Part shown: positions 1 to 9,807 of the stretch, piece after piece
Position numbering within the stretch: position 1 is the stretch's first letter
How the letters are laid out: each line of letters starts with the position of its first letter
Origin: Pyxidicoccus parkwaysis
Lineage (GTDB): Bacteria > Myxococcota > Myxococcia > Myxococcales > Myxococcaceae
Length of the DNA: 64,000 nucleotides
Direction of reading: 5' to 3'
Assembly (NCBI RefSeq): GCF_017301735.1
Contig: NZ_CP071090.1
Span: 8,856,001 to 8,920,000 of the forward strand
Translations under genes and position numbers: made by a program
The notes under the pieces: model-generated
The model's input: only the letters and a program-made list of their open reading frames with translations
Told to the model about the DNA's origin: nothing
Database searches by the model: none

Positions 1-342
1 CACCGCATGCAGCTCACGGACACCGAGCGCGCGGCCCACGGCGGTGACGACGTAGCGCACGGGCCCGGACTCGGCGGGCACGGGCGCTGGCGTCTCCATC
101 ACCTGGAAGTCCAGCGCCACGCCCAGCTCGTGCGCGGCGAAGAGCAGCTCCTTGAGGACGCCGCGCGACTCGGGCAGGTGCACGAGCAGGCACAGCGTGA
201 GCCGGCCCTGCACCACCACCTGCTCCACGTCGAGCAGCTCCGCGCCGGCGTCGGCGAGCAGGCCGGTGAGGCGGGAGACGATGCCGGGAGCGTCTCTCCC
301 GGTGACGGTGACGAGCACTCGCTCGGACGGGCGCGAAGTCAT
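1..342 (-). CDS. serB: phosphoserine phosphatase SerB, N-terminal ACT part (partial)
   Basis: The first 114 codons are present and the gene runs off the left edge of the window. The N-terminus reads as an ACT regulatory domain, with the pattern VTVTGRDAPGIVSRLTGLL at about residues 11-29 followed by an LLDVEQVVVQGRLTLCLLV strand-loop. A second domain seems to begin near residue 96 (YVVTAVGRALGV), which fits a SerB with tandem ACT domains ahead of the HAD phosphatase. SerB makes serine from phosphoserine in the cytoplasm. The ATG at 342 is the first start preceding the ACT fold. The phosphatase domain lies outside the window, so a stand-alone ACT protein cannot be excluded. Confidence 0.7.
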   Translation of the reverse strand, partial: MTSRPSERVLVTVTGRDAPGIVSRLTGLLADAGAELLDVEQVVVQGRLTLCLLVHLPESRGVLKELLFAAHELGVALDFQVMETPAPVPAESGPVRYVVTAVGRALGVRELHAV

Positions 343-412
343 GGGCGCCCGTCAGTGTGTCAGCCCCGCATGCGCCCGGCGAGCCCGGAGTGCGAGCGGT
401 GCTTGCCGGCAA

Positions 413-2107
413 TCATTCCTTCGGCGCGTCCGAGGAGACGATGAGGTCTCCGCGCTTGAGGAACTCGTTGTCCGGGAAGGCCTTGTAGAAGTCCTCCAGC
501 ATCGCGTCCACGTCGGGGTAGCGCTGCTCGCGCTTGTCCTGGGTGGCCTTGTCGAAGAGCTGGTCCAGGCCGCTGGGGGCCTCGGGATTCACCTCGGAGG
601 GCAGCGGCGAGCGGCGACCCGGAATCTGCCCGGTGAGCATCTCGTAGAGGAGGATGCCCAGCCCGTACACGTCCGCGGCCGCGCCCGGCTCCTTGGCGCC
701 GCGGTTCATCAGCTCGGGGGCCATATAGGACATGCCGCCCGTGCCGACGAAGACCTGGGGCATGCCCTTGGTGGCGTCCACCTCCACCACGCGGCCGAGG
801 CCGAAGTCGGACAGCTTCGCGTTGCCGTACGCGTCGAAGAGGACGTTCTCCGGCTTGAGGTTGTGGTGCGTGAGGCCGGCGGCGTGCGCGGCGCGCAGGC
901 CGTACGCCATCTGCAGGAAGGTGCGCAGCGCGACGGGCACCGGTATGCCGTTGCCACCGCCCGCCTCCAGGCGCTCCTTCAGGCTGCCGTGCATCAGCTC
1001 CAGCACGAAGTACGGCCGAGCCGCGTCCACGTTCTGGTCCACCACCTGCACCACGCCCGGGTGGCGAACCTGGGCCTGGGCACACAGCTCCTTCTTCAGC
1101 CGCTTGAGCACCTCGCCGCGCTGGAGGAAGGAGAAGTAGCCGAAGATGTCCTTCAGCTCCTTGAGGCAGATGTCCAGCCCGAGCGCGGTGAAGCGCCCCT
1201 TGAAGACGGTGCCGAGCGGCCCGGTGCCGATGGGGTCGAACTTCTGGTAGCGCAGGTCCATCTCCGCGCCCTTCGGGGCGGGAGCGGCGGCGGCTGGCGC
1301 GGCGGCGGGGGCGGGAGCAGCGGGAGGAGGCATGGGGGCGGCGGCGAGCGGCGAGGTGATGGAGGGCAGCGGCGCGGAGCTGGCGGCCGGAGTCTGAGGC
1401 GTGGGAGCGAAGGGCGCGGGCGAGATGATGGTCGCCTCCCTGCGCGGCTCGGGGGCGGGCGCCTCGGCGCGGGCCGCCGACGTGATGACGGTTGCCTCCC
1501 TGCGCGGCTCGGGGGCGGGCGTCTCCGCGCGGGCCACGGGCGTGGGCGCGGCGGCCGGCGAGGGCCCGGTGGGCGGAGGCAGCGGCAGCGGCGTGGCCGA
1601 CGGCACCGTCACCTCCAGCGCGGGCATGGCCGTACGCGAGGGGCGCTGCTGGGCCGGAGGCATGGGCGGCGGCGGCGCGGGCGGGGCCGGCGGCTGCGGA
1701 GGAGCCAGGACCTCCGTCTCATCCAGCAGCAGCTCCGGCGGGGGCGGCGGCACCAGCAGCGGCTCGTCGGTGCCGGGCGCCACGGGCGGCTCGTCCTCGG
1801 CGGCGACGAGCTGATCCGCGAAGAACTCGCCCACCTCGGTGGTGAAGCGCTCCTGCAGGTCGCCACCCGCCACGCGCTCGCCCTGCTCGGTGAGCTTGAG
1901 CTGGGCCTCGCGGTCCATGGCGATGTAGTGGAACTTGCGCAGGAAGAAGAAGTAGTTGTCGAACTCCAGCGACACGGACGGCTCGAGCGCGGCCTTCACT
2001 TCGGCCAGCTTGTTGGAGCGTCCAAGACGGCCGTTCTCCCTCAGGTTGCGGAGGATGAACAGCGCCTCGCCACTGACGGTGTCGCGGTTGATGGCGGGCT
2101 TCGGCAT
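413..2107 (-). CDS. Ser/Thr protein kinase-like protein, probable pseudokinase
   Basis: A 564-residue protein in three parts. Residues 1-105 may be a winged-helix-like domain. Residues 106-280 are a Pro/Ala-rich linker with an internal 20-residue duplication. Residues 288-545 are a Hanks-type kinase domain. The glycine-rich loop IGTGPLGTVFKG, a candidate ATP-anchoring Lys316, DFG at 434-436 and an APE motif (MAPEL) are all present. The catalytic loop, however, reads HHNLKPEN at 414-421, so the catalytic Asp of HRD is replaced by Asn416. No transmembrane segment is evident. Myxobacteria encode very many such kinases, including pseudokinases. It probably binds ATP or acts as a scaffold; loss of phosphotransfer is inferred from the one substitution. 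It lies 101 bp downstream of the PilZ-receiver gene on the same strand. Confidence 0.9.
   Translation of the reverse strand: MPKPAINRDTVSGEALFILRNLRENGRLGRSNKLAEVKAALEPSVSLEFDNYFFFLRKFHYIAMDREAQLKLTEQGERVAGGDLQERFTTEVGEFFADQLVAAEDEPPVAPGTDEPLLVPPPPPELLLDETEVLAPPQPPAPPAPPPPMPPAQQRPSRTAMPALEVTVPSATPLPLPPPTGPSPAAAPTPVARAETPAPEPRREATVITSAARAEAPAPEPRREATIISPAPFAPTPQTPAASSAPLPSITSPLAAAPMPPPAAPAPAAAPAAAAPAPKGAEMDLRYQKFDPIGTGPLGTVFKGRFTALGLDICLKELKDIFGYFSFLQRGEVLKRLKKELCAQAQVRHPGVVQVVDQNVDAARPYFVLELMHGSLKERLEAGGGNGIPVPVALRTFLQMAYGLRAAHAAGLTHHNLKPENVLFDAYGNAKLSDFGLGRVVEVDATKGMPQVFVGTGGMSYMAPELMNRGAKEPGAAADVYGLGILLYEMLTGQIPGRRSPLPSEVNPEAPSGLDQLFDKATQDKREQRYPDVDAMLEDFYKAFPDNEFLKRGDLIVSSDAPKE
1424..1541. 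repeat. 60-bp direct repeat inside the kinase linker
   Basis: Two tandem copies with a 60-bp period; the shared core gcctccctgcgcggctcggg starts at 1434 and at 1494. They encode ARAETPAPEPRREATVI and ARAEAPAPEPRREATII in the kinase-like protein. The period is in frame, so only the flexible linker length changes. Confidence 0.8.
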
Positions 2108-2208
2108 GGGTGGGAGACTCTACGCCGTCCCCGCGCCACCGCTCAACGTGGGACTGCCGGTAAAACGCGCCGCCTACCGATAGAGCTAGAGAGAGCTGGA
2201 GCGCGCCG

Positions 2209-2958
2209 CTACTTGATGCGCAAGAGCTGCTTCACCGTCTCCAGCACTTCCACGAAGCGCACGGGCTTGCGCAGGTAGATGTCCACGCCGAGCTGCATGG
2301 CGCGGTCCTGCGCCTCCTTGCCGCCCGCGGAGATGGCGATGATGGGGATGGCGCGCAGGGCCTCCTCCTCGCGCATGCGCTCCACGAGGGCGAAGCCGTC
2401 CATCACCGGCATGTACAGGTCCGTCATCACCAGGTTGAAGCGGCCCTCGCGCAGCATGAGGAGCGCGTGGTGCCCGTCCGGAGCGAAGTGGACCTCCAGG
2501 GGTACCTTGCCGTGCAGCTCCCCGCTGGCCAGCTTCTTCAGCACGTAGCTGTACATCTCGATGATGTGCGGGTTGTCCTCGACGATGAGCACGCGGTACC
2601 CCTCGTGCTCGGCGTGGGACGCGTGGCTGTCAGCTCCTGCCGCACTCAAGATGTCACCCAGTTTCCGCCGGTCCTCTTCGCGCTCGACGCGGACGCCCAC
2701 ACCTCCGGGATGATCGGAGGCCGCCGGCCTCACCCAGGCCACGGTTCCGGCCACTTCTACCGGATCCAGAAGCCCCGGGAAAGAAAGTGCGAGCCGCACC
2801 GGGTCACCGAGGGAGAACGCCTGCTCGGTCTGCACGAAGAGCCCCGTATGTGACAGGTTCTCCGTGACGTCCCGGGCCTGGCGCCCGTCCGTGTAGTCCA
2901 CCCTCAGCACGGCCGGGACCCGGGTGTGCTGGCGCTTGTTCTCTGGTCCCGGGCTCAT
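2209..2958 (-). CDS. PilZ domain plus response-regulator receiver protein
   Basis: A 249-residue soluble protein. Residues 1-100 form a PilZ domain with the c-di-GMP-type motifs RQHTR near residue 9 and NLSHTGLF near residue 35. A receiver domain follows from about residue 120 (YRVLIVEDNPHIIEMY), with the phospho-acceptor Asp in MTDLYMPVMDG and the conserved Lys in YLRKPVRF. There is no DNA-binding output domain, so the PilZ part is probably the effector or an input that senses c-di-GMP. It is transcribed away from the nuo operon and ahead of the kinase-like gene. Whether it actually binds c-di-GMP is inferred from the motifs. Confidence 0.9.
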   Translation of the reverse strand: MSPGPENKRQHTRVPAVLRVDYTDGRQARDVTENLSHTGLFVQTEQAFSLGDPVRLALSFPGLLDPVEVAGTVAWVRPAASDHPGGVGVRVEREEDRRKLGDILSAAGADSHASHAEHEGYRVLIVEDNPHIIEMYSYVLKKLASGELHGKVPLEVHFAPDGHHALLMLREGRFNLVMTDLYMPVMDGFALVERMREEEALRAIPIIAISAGGKEAQDRAMQLGVDIYLRKPVRFVEVLETVKQLLRIK

Positions 2959-3062
2959 AACAAGGCGTTGAAATCGCTCGGCAATTTGCTGATGGCCGCC
3001 CAGTGTAGCGTCGAGGGTTTATGTTGACAACGCAGCCATTGGGGCAATACGTACGCCCCGCC

Positions 3063-3551
3063 ATGGCGGAGCCCCTGTTCACCCCTGAAGAGCAGAAGAA
3101 GTTCGACGCGGGTATCGCGGAGATCATCTCGCACTACCCCCCGGATCGCAAAAGCGCGGGCATGCTCCCGGCGCTGCGGCTGCTGCAGGAGCTCAAGGGC
3201 TGGCTCCCGCCGGAAGGCCTGAGGCTGGTGGCGAAGCACCTGGAGGTCACTCCGGAGCGCGCCATGGAAGTGGCGAGCTTCTACGTGATGTACCACCTCA
3301 AGAAGCCGGGCAAGTACGTCATCGACGTCTGCACCAACCTCTCCTGCTCGCTCTGGGGCGCGGAGAAGATGCTCGCCTATCTGGAGGAGAAGCTCGGCCT
3401 CAAGGCGGGTGAAGCCAACGAGAAGTTCACCTTGCGCGAGACGGAGTGCCTCGCCTCCTGCGGCACGGCGCCGTGCCTGCAAATCAACGAGGATCATCAC
3501 GAGAGCCTCACCAAGGCGAAGCTGGACGCCATCCTGGCCAAGCTGAGCTGA
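3063..3551 (+). CDS. nuoE: NADH-quinone oxidoreductase subunit E (2Fe-2S)
   Basis: The 24-kDa-type subunit of respiratory complex I, carrying the N1a 2Fe-2S cluster. The four ligands are visible as CTNLSC and ECLASCG in the C-terminal half. The length of about 162 residues matches the family. The ATG at 3063 begins the conserved part (MAEPLFTPEEQKKF). An upstream in-frame ATG at 3021 would add 14 unconserved-looking residues and overlaps a perfect TTGACA at 3024-3029, which could be a -35 element, although no good -10 follows. It is the first gene of the nuo cluster, divergent from the PilZ-receiver gene. Confidence 0.93.
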   Translation: MAEPLFTPEEQKKFDAGIAEIISHYPPDRKSAGMLPALRLLQELKGWLPPEGLRLVAKHLEVTPERAMEVASFYVMYHLKKPGKYVIDVCTNLSCSLWGAEKMLAYLEEKLGLKAGEANEKFTLRETECLASCGTAPCLQINEDHHESLTKAKLDAILAKLS

Positions 3552-3585
3552 TCCTCCACCCCTTCCTTCTCGGGACGTCATCAAC

Positions 3586-4922
<1,337 letters not shown>

Positions 4923-4926
<4 letters not shown>

Positions 4927-5429
4927 ACATCGAGCTCATCCTCTTCGGAGCGTTCGCGCTCCTGACGCTGCTGTCGGCCGGGCTGGTCATCTTCGCGCGC
5001 AGCCCCATCAACTCGGCCATGGCGCTGGTGTCCACGTTCTTCTTCCTGGCCGGCATCTACGTGCTGCTCTGGGCGCACACCGTGGCGGTGGTGCAGGTGC
5101 TCGTCTACGCGGGCGCCATCATGGTGCTGTTCCTCTTCGTCATCATGCTGCTCAACCTCGGTGAGTCCCCCACGCGAGGCCGGCCCACGCTGGCGCGCCT
5201 GGCCGGTGGCGCGGCGACGGTGGGCCTGCTGGCGGTGCTGGTCATCACCCTGCTCAAGCTGCCGCAGACGACGGGCGGCGTGCCGGTGGAGGCGCAGGCC
5301 ACCTTCGGCACCATGGCGAGCCTGGGCCAGGTCATCTTCACCCAGTGGCTCTTCCCCTTCGAAGCGGTGAGCCTCCTGCTGCTGGTGGCGATGGTGGGCG
5401 CGGTCGTGGTGGCCAAGTCGCGAATCTGA
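4923..5429 (+). CDS. nuoJ: NADH-quinone oxidoreductase subunit J
   Basis: A membrane subunit of complex I, 168 residues with five predicted hydrophobic helices. It includes the conserved region AHTVAVVQVLVYAGAIMVLF that carries the pi-bulge helix of the family. The best start is TTG at 4923, overlapping the nuoF stop (TTGA); it gives the expected N-terminus MNIELILFGAFALL with no plausible ATG nearby, so translation is probably coupled to nuoF. The gene follows nuoF directly, skipping G, H and I. Confidence 0.92.
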
Positions 5430-5502
5430 TCGCCGTTTCCGGACAACTTTCTGTGCTACATGGCGGCGCAGGGTAGCCGCTCGCGAGGCCCCGAATCGGC
5501 CC

Positions 5503-5805
5503 ATGGTCCCCATCACCTATTACCTCCTGCTTGCCGCCGCGCTGTTCTGCATGGGCATGTTCGGCGTGCTGGTGCGCCGCAACGCCCTGGTCGTCTTCAT
5601 GTGCGTGGAGCTGATGCTCAACGCGGCGAACCTGACGTTCCTGTCCTTCGCGCGCATGCGCGGTGACAGCATCGGCCACGTGTCCGCCTTCTTCGTCATC
5701 GCCGTCGCGGCGGCGGAGGCGGCCATCGGCCTGGCCATCGTCATCGCCGTCTTCCGCAGCCGTGGCAGCGTCCTGGTGGAAGACATCCGGACGATGAAGC
5801 ACTGA
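5503..5805 (+). CDS. nuoK: NADH-quinone oxidoreductase subunit K
   Basis: A 100-residue, three-helix membrane subunit, the usual length for NuoK. The intramembrane glutamates used in proton transfer are visible in MCVELMLNAANLTF and in AVAAAEAAIGLAIV. It lies 73 bp after nuoJ and 28 bp before nuoL in the same operon. Confidence 0.96.
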   Translation: MVPITYYLLLAAALFCMGMFGVLVRRNALVVFMCVELMLNAANLTFLSFARMRGDSIGHVSAFFVIAVAAAEAAIGLAIVIAVFRSRGSVLVEDIRTMKH

Positions 5806-5833
5806 CGCCCGCCCCGCCAGGAGCCTTCCTCCC

Positions 5834-8068
5834 ATGAACCTTGCCGAATTCTTCCAGGTGGCGCCGGTCGCTCCGGAATTGCTGGCGCCCTCCCTGTGGC
5901 TCATCATCGCGCTGCCCCTGTTGGGCGCGTTCATCTGTGGCGTGTTCGGCCGGATGCTGGGCCGGGCCAACGTCCACCTCATCGCCTGCTCCGCGGTGGC
6001 CGGCGCCTTCGTGCTGAGCGTGCTGGCCTTCTGGGCCACCAGCCACACCAGCTCGGGCGAGGGCGCGCGGCGGCTGCTCGCCTTCTACCGGAACCCGTTC
6101 GGCATCGAGTCCGACTTCGTCCGCTACGCGCTGGCGTACGACTACGGCACCTGGTTCTCCGCGGGCGACTTCCGGGTGAACTTCGGGCTGGCGGTGGACC
6201 ACCTGTCCGGAATCCTCCTGCTGGTCATCACCGGCGTGGGCTTCCTCATCCACCTGTACTCCACCAGCTACATGGAGCACGACGACGGCTACTGGCGGTA
6301 CTTCGCGTACCTCAACCTCTTCGTCGCGGCGATGCTGACGCTGGTGCTGGCCGACAACCTCGTCCTGCTCTTCGTGGGCTGGGAGGGCGTGGGCATGGCC
6401 TCGTACCTGCTCATCGGCTTCTGGTACACGGACCCGGCCAAGGCGTGGGCAGGACGCAAGGCCTTCGTCACCAACCGCATCGGCGACTTCGCCTTCCTCA
6501 TCGCCACGTTCCTCCTGGTGCTGCTCGTCTCGGCCTTCACGCGTCAGGCGAACGCCGCCGACTACGCCACCGCCGGCAGCAGCGTGGAGCGCTACCAGTC
6601 CGCACTGCAGGACCGGGGCCCGCTCACCTTCAAGGGCCTGGAGAAGATGGCCGAGGGCCTGGTGGACACCGGCGCCGACAAGGTGGACCTGTCCACTCCC
6701 ATCGAGGCGGGCCCGCTGGCGGGCTACACCTTCGGCGGGGTGATGACGGTGGCGCTGCTGCTGTTCCTCCTGGGCGCGGCGGGCAAGAGCGCTCAGCTGC
6801 CGCTCTACGTCTGGCTGCCGGACGCCATGGCCGGCCCGACGCCGGTCTCCGCCCTCATCCACGCCGCGACGATGGTGACCGCGGGCGTGTACCTCTTCAG
6901 CCGCATGGCCGCGCTGCTGGTGCTGAGCCCCACCGCCATGGCCACCGTGGCCATCATCGGCGCGCTCACCTCGCTGCTCGCGGCGCTCATCGCCTTCGCG
7001 CAGGACGACATCAAGAAGGTGCTCGCCTACTCCACGGTGTCCCAGCTGGGCATCATGTTCATGGGCGTGGGCGCGGGCATCTTCTGGGCGGCGGTGCTGC
7101 ACCTGGTGACGCACGCGTTCTTCAAGGCCTGCCTCTTCCTCGGCGCCGGCAGCGTGATGCACGGCAACGGCGACGAGACGGACATCAAGAAGCTGGGCGG
7201 CCTGCGCCACGAGATGAAGTGGACGTGGGGCACCTTCCTGGTGGCCACGCTGGCGATTACGGGCATCTTCCCGCTGTCCGGCTTCTTCTCGAAGGACGCC
7301 ATCCTCCACGGCGTGCACCACAACCACCTGGAGGGCCTGCACTGGGTCTCCAGCGCCGTCTACTACCTGGGCCTGGTCATCGCCGCGAGCACGGCCTTCT
7401 ACATGACGCGCCTGTACCTGCTCACCTTCGAGGGACCCCGCTCGAAGGAGGCCCGGGTGGCGCACGCGCACGAGAGCGCCTGGCAGATGACGCTGCCGCT
7501 GGTGGTGCTGGCGGTGCTCAGCGTGGTGGCGGCGGTCTACGCCTTCCCGCTGATGAAGTCGTCCTCGGGCCAGCCGCAGGCGGTGTTCGAGAACTTCCTC
7601 AGCCCGGTGTTCGGCGCCATGAACCGCATCACCAACGCGGCGAAGACGGTGGAGCTGGACACGAGCGTCCCGCACCTGGGCGACTACGTCTTCGCCTGGC
7701 TCGTGGCGCTGACGGGCGGCGCGCTGGCGGGCTTCCTGTACCTGAAGTTCTTCCCGGCGCGCGCGGGCCAGCCGGCTCCGGCCTTTGCCCGGGCGGTGCG
7801 CCGCGCGGCGCAGAACAAGTTCTACGTGGATGAGCTGTACGAGCTCATCGTCATCCGGCCCGTGAAGTTCCTGAGCTTCATCCTCTTCCGTGTGGTGGAC
7901 GCGCTCCTCATCGACACCGTCGCGGTGCGCGGCACGGCGTGGGTGACGGCTCGCGTGGGCAGCGCCCTGCGCTACGTGCAGACGGGCGACGCCCAGGCCT
8001 ACGCCGCAGTGATGGCCCTCGCCCTGCTGGGCGGCGTGGCCTACGCCCTCATCCAGGTGCTGCAATGA
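5834..8068 (+). CDS. nuoL: NADH-quinone oxidoreductase subunit L
   Basis: A 744-residue antiporter-like subunit, longer than the roughly 610-residue Escherichia coli protein. Conserved segments include YMEHDDGYWRYFAYLNLF, FVGWEGVGMASYLLIGFWY with the key Glu, LPDAMAGPTPVSALIHAATM and AQDDIKKVLAYSTVSQLG. A hydrophilic stretch of about 60 residues at roughly 237-300 (rich in D, E, G and A) accounts for part of the extra length. The C-terminus holds the long lateral helix region of NuoL. Its TGA overlaps the nuoM ATG (ATGA). Confidence 0.96.
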   Translation: MNLAEFFQVAPVAPELLAPSLWLIIALPLLGAFICGVFGRMLGRANVHLIACSAVAGAFVLSVLAFWATSHTSSGEGARRLLAFYRNPFGIESDFVRYALAYDYGTWFSAGDFRVNFGLAVDHLSGILLLVITGVGFLIHLYSTSYMEHDDGYWRYFAYLNLFVAAMLTLVLADNLVLLFVGWEGVGMASYLLIGFWYTDPAKAWAGRKAFVTNRIGDFAFLIATFLLVLLVSAFTRQANAADYATAGSSVERYQSALQDRGPLTFKGLEKMAEGLVDTGADKVDLSTPIEAGPLAGYTFGGVMTVALLLFLLGAAGKSAQLPLYVWLPDAMAGPTPVSALIHAATMVTAGVYLFSRMAALLVLSPTAMATVAIIGALTSLLAALIAFAQDDIKKVLAYSTVSQLGIMFMGVGAGIFWAAVLHLVTHAFFKACLFLGAGSVMHGNGDETDIKKLGGLRHEMKWTWGTFLVATLAITGIFPLSGFFSKDAILHGVHHNHLEGLHWVSSAVYYLGLVIAASTAFYMTRLYLLTFEGPRSKEARVAHAHESAWQMTLPLVVLAVLSVVAAVYAFPLMKSSSGQPQAVFENFLSPVFGAMNRITNAAKTVELDTSVPHLGDYVFAWLVALTGGALAGFLYLKFFPARAGQPAPAFARAVRRAAQNKFYVDELYELIVIRPVKFLSFILFRVVDALLIDTVAVRGTAWVTARVGSALRYVQTGDAQAYAAVMALALLGGVAYALIQVLQ

Positions 8069-9789
8069 GCTTCTTCGACACCCACCTGCTCAACCTCGTC
8101 GTCTTCCTGCCGCTCGTGTTCGCGGCGCTGGTGCTGATGCTGCCCGCGAGCGAGTCGGGGCAGATTCGCACCTTCACGCTCATCGGCATGCTGGTGGACC
8201 TCGTCTTCGGGGTCTGGGCGTACCTGCGCTACGTGCCGGGCGGCGCGGAGTTCCAGCTCGAGTACCGGGTGCCGTGGTTCGAGCTGTTCGGCACCAGCTA
8301 CCACATCGGCGTGGACGGCCTGGCGGTGAGCCTGCTGCTGCTCACCGTGTTCCTGGGCCCCCTGGTGGTGCTGGCCTCCACCACGTACATCAGCCACCGC
8401 ATCAAGGAATTCCACCTGGCGCTGCTGGTGCTCCAGACGACGATGCTGGGCGCGCTGGTGTCGCTGGACGTGCTGCTCTTCTACGTCTTCTTCGAGGCCA
8501 TGCTCATCCCCATGTACCTGATGGTGGGTGTGTGGGGCGCCGAGGACCGCCAGATGGCGGCGGTGAAGTTCTTCCTCTACACGCTGGCCGGCTCGCTGCT
8601 GATGCTGGTGGCCATCATCGCCGTGTACTTCATCGCCTCGCCGGTGGGCGCCCGCTCGTTCGACTACGCCACCATCTACAACGGCCTGCTGGACGCCAAC
8701 CGTCAGGTGACGGCGTGCATGGGTGGGCCGGAGGGCGCGTGCAACTCGCTGAGCGGGCTTGCGCGGACGCTGCACACCTGGGGCCCGTGGCTGTTCGGCG
8801 CCTTCGCGCTGGCGTTCGCCATCAAGGTTCCGATGTGGCCGGTGCACACGTGGTTGCCGGACGCGCACGTGCAGGCGCCGGTGGCCGGCTCCATGATTCT
8901 GGCCGGCGTCATGCTGAAGATGGGCACCTTCGGCTTCTGGCGCTTCGCGATTCCCTTCTTCCCGGCGGCCGCGCAGGCCGCGCGTCCCTTCCTGGCGGTG
9001 CTGGCCGTCATCGGCATCGTCTACGGCGCGCTGATGTGCCTGGCGCAGCGGGACATCAAGAAGCTGATTGCGTACTCGTCGGTGAGCCACCTGGGCTACT
9101 GCATGCTGGGCATCCTGGCCGTGACGGCCGAGGGCGCCACCGGCAGCGCGTACCAGATGCTCAACCACGGCGTGTCCACGGGCGCGCTGTTCCTCCTGTT
9201 CGGCTTCCTCTACGAGCGCCGCCACACGCGCCTCATGGCGGACTTCGGCGGCATCGCGAAGGTGATGCCGGTGTTCACCGCGGCCTTCCTCATCATCACC
9301 TTCTCGTCGGTGGCGGTGCCGGGCACCAACGGCTTCGTGGGCGAGTTCCTGGTGCTGCTGGGCACCTTCAAGAGCGACCTGGGCCTGGCCGCCGGCAACC
9401 CGCACCTGACGATGGTGTTCGGTTCCTTCGCGGCGCTGGGCGTCATCCTCGGCGCGGCGTACATGCTGTGGATGGTGCAGAAGGTGTTCTTCGGCGGGCT
9501 CACCCACCGGGAGAACCAGCACCTGCGCGACATGAACCTGCGCGAGGGGCTCACGGTGCTGCCCTTCATCCTCCTCGTGGGGGTCATGGGCCTGATGCCG
9601 CAGCCCTTCCTGGACCGGCTCGCGCCGTCCACGGACCGCTTCCTCGCCCGCGCACGCGTGGGCACCCCGGGGGCCCCGGTGCAGGACGACCAGGTGCGCG
9701 TGGAGGTGATGTCGCTGCCTTCCAGCGCCGCTGCCGCCGCGCCGTCCGCGCCCGTTCCGCTGGCCGCCGTCCCCTCGCAGCGGCAGTAG
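8065..9789 (+). CDS. nuoM: NADH-quinone oxidoreductase subunit M
   Basis: A 574-residue antiporter-like proton channel subunit. Recognisable blocks are FYVFFEAMLIPMYLMVGVWG with the functional Glu, VPMWPVHTWLPDAHVQAPV and AQRDIKKLIAYSSVSHLGY. It has an extra hydrophilic loop of about 45 residues near 200-245 that contains two cysteines, and an Ala/Pro-rich tail of about 30 residues. The ATG at 8065 is chosen because it overlaps the nuoL stop and starts a typical first helix; an in-frame upstream extension has non-membrane, shadow-like composition. Confidence 0.96.
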   Translation: MSFFDTHLLNLVVFLPLVFAALVLMLPASESGQIRTFTLIGMLVDLVFGVWAYLRYVPGGAEFQLEYRVPWFELFGTSYHIGVDGLAVSLLLLTVFLGPLVVLASTTYISHRIKEFHLALLVLQTTMLGALVSLDVLLFYVFFEAMLIPMYLMVGVWGAEDRQMAAVKFFLYTLAGSLLMLVAIIAVYFIASPVGARSFDYATIYNGLLDANRQVTACMGGPEGACNSLSGLARTLHTWGPWLFGAFALAFAIKVPMWPVHTWLPDAHVQAPVAGSMILAGVMLKMGTFGFWRFAIPFFPAAAQAARPFLAVLAVIGIVYGALMCLAQRDIKKLIAYSSVSHLGYCMLGILAVTAEGATGSAYQMLNHGVSTGALFLLFGFLYERRHTRLMADFGGIAKVMPVFTAAFLIITFSSVAVPGTNGFVGEFLVLLGTFKSDLGLAAGNPHLTMVFGSFAALGVILGAAYMLWMVQKVFFGGLTHRENQHLRDMNLREGLTVLPFILLVGVMGLMPQPFLDRLAPSTDRFLARARVGTPGAPVQDDQVRVEVMSLPSSAAAAAPSAPVPLAAVPSQRQ

Positions 9790-9807
9790 GCCGAAAGAGC
9801 TCTTCCC

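Noticed and set aside
152..2278. A 708-codon plus-strand frame opposite the kinase-like gene
   Set aside because: It is an antisense shadow created by the G/C third-position bias; composition is Arg/Gly/His-rich and has no domain.
3024..3052. TTGACA as a -35 box for the nuo operon
   Set aside because: The hexamer is perfect but no acceptable -10 lies at 16-18 bases, and it would place the transcript start almost at the nuoE ATG. Mentioned only in the nuoE entry.
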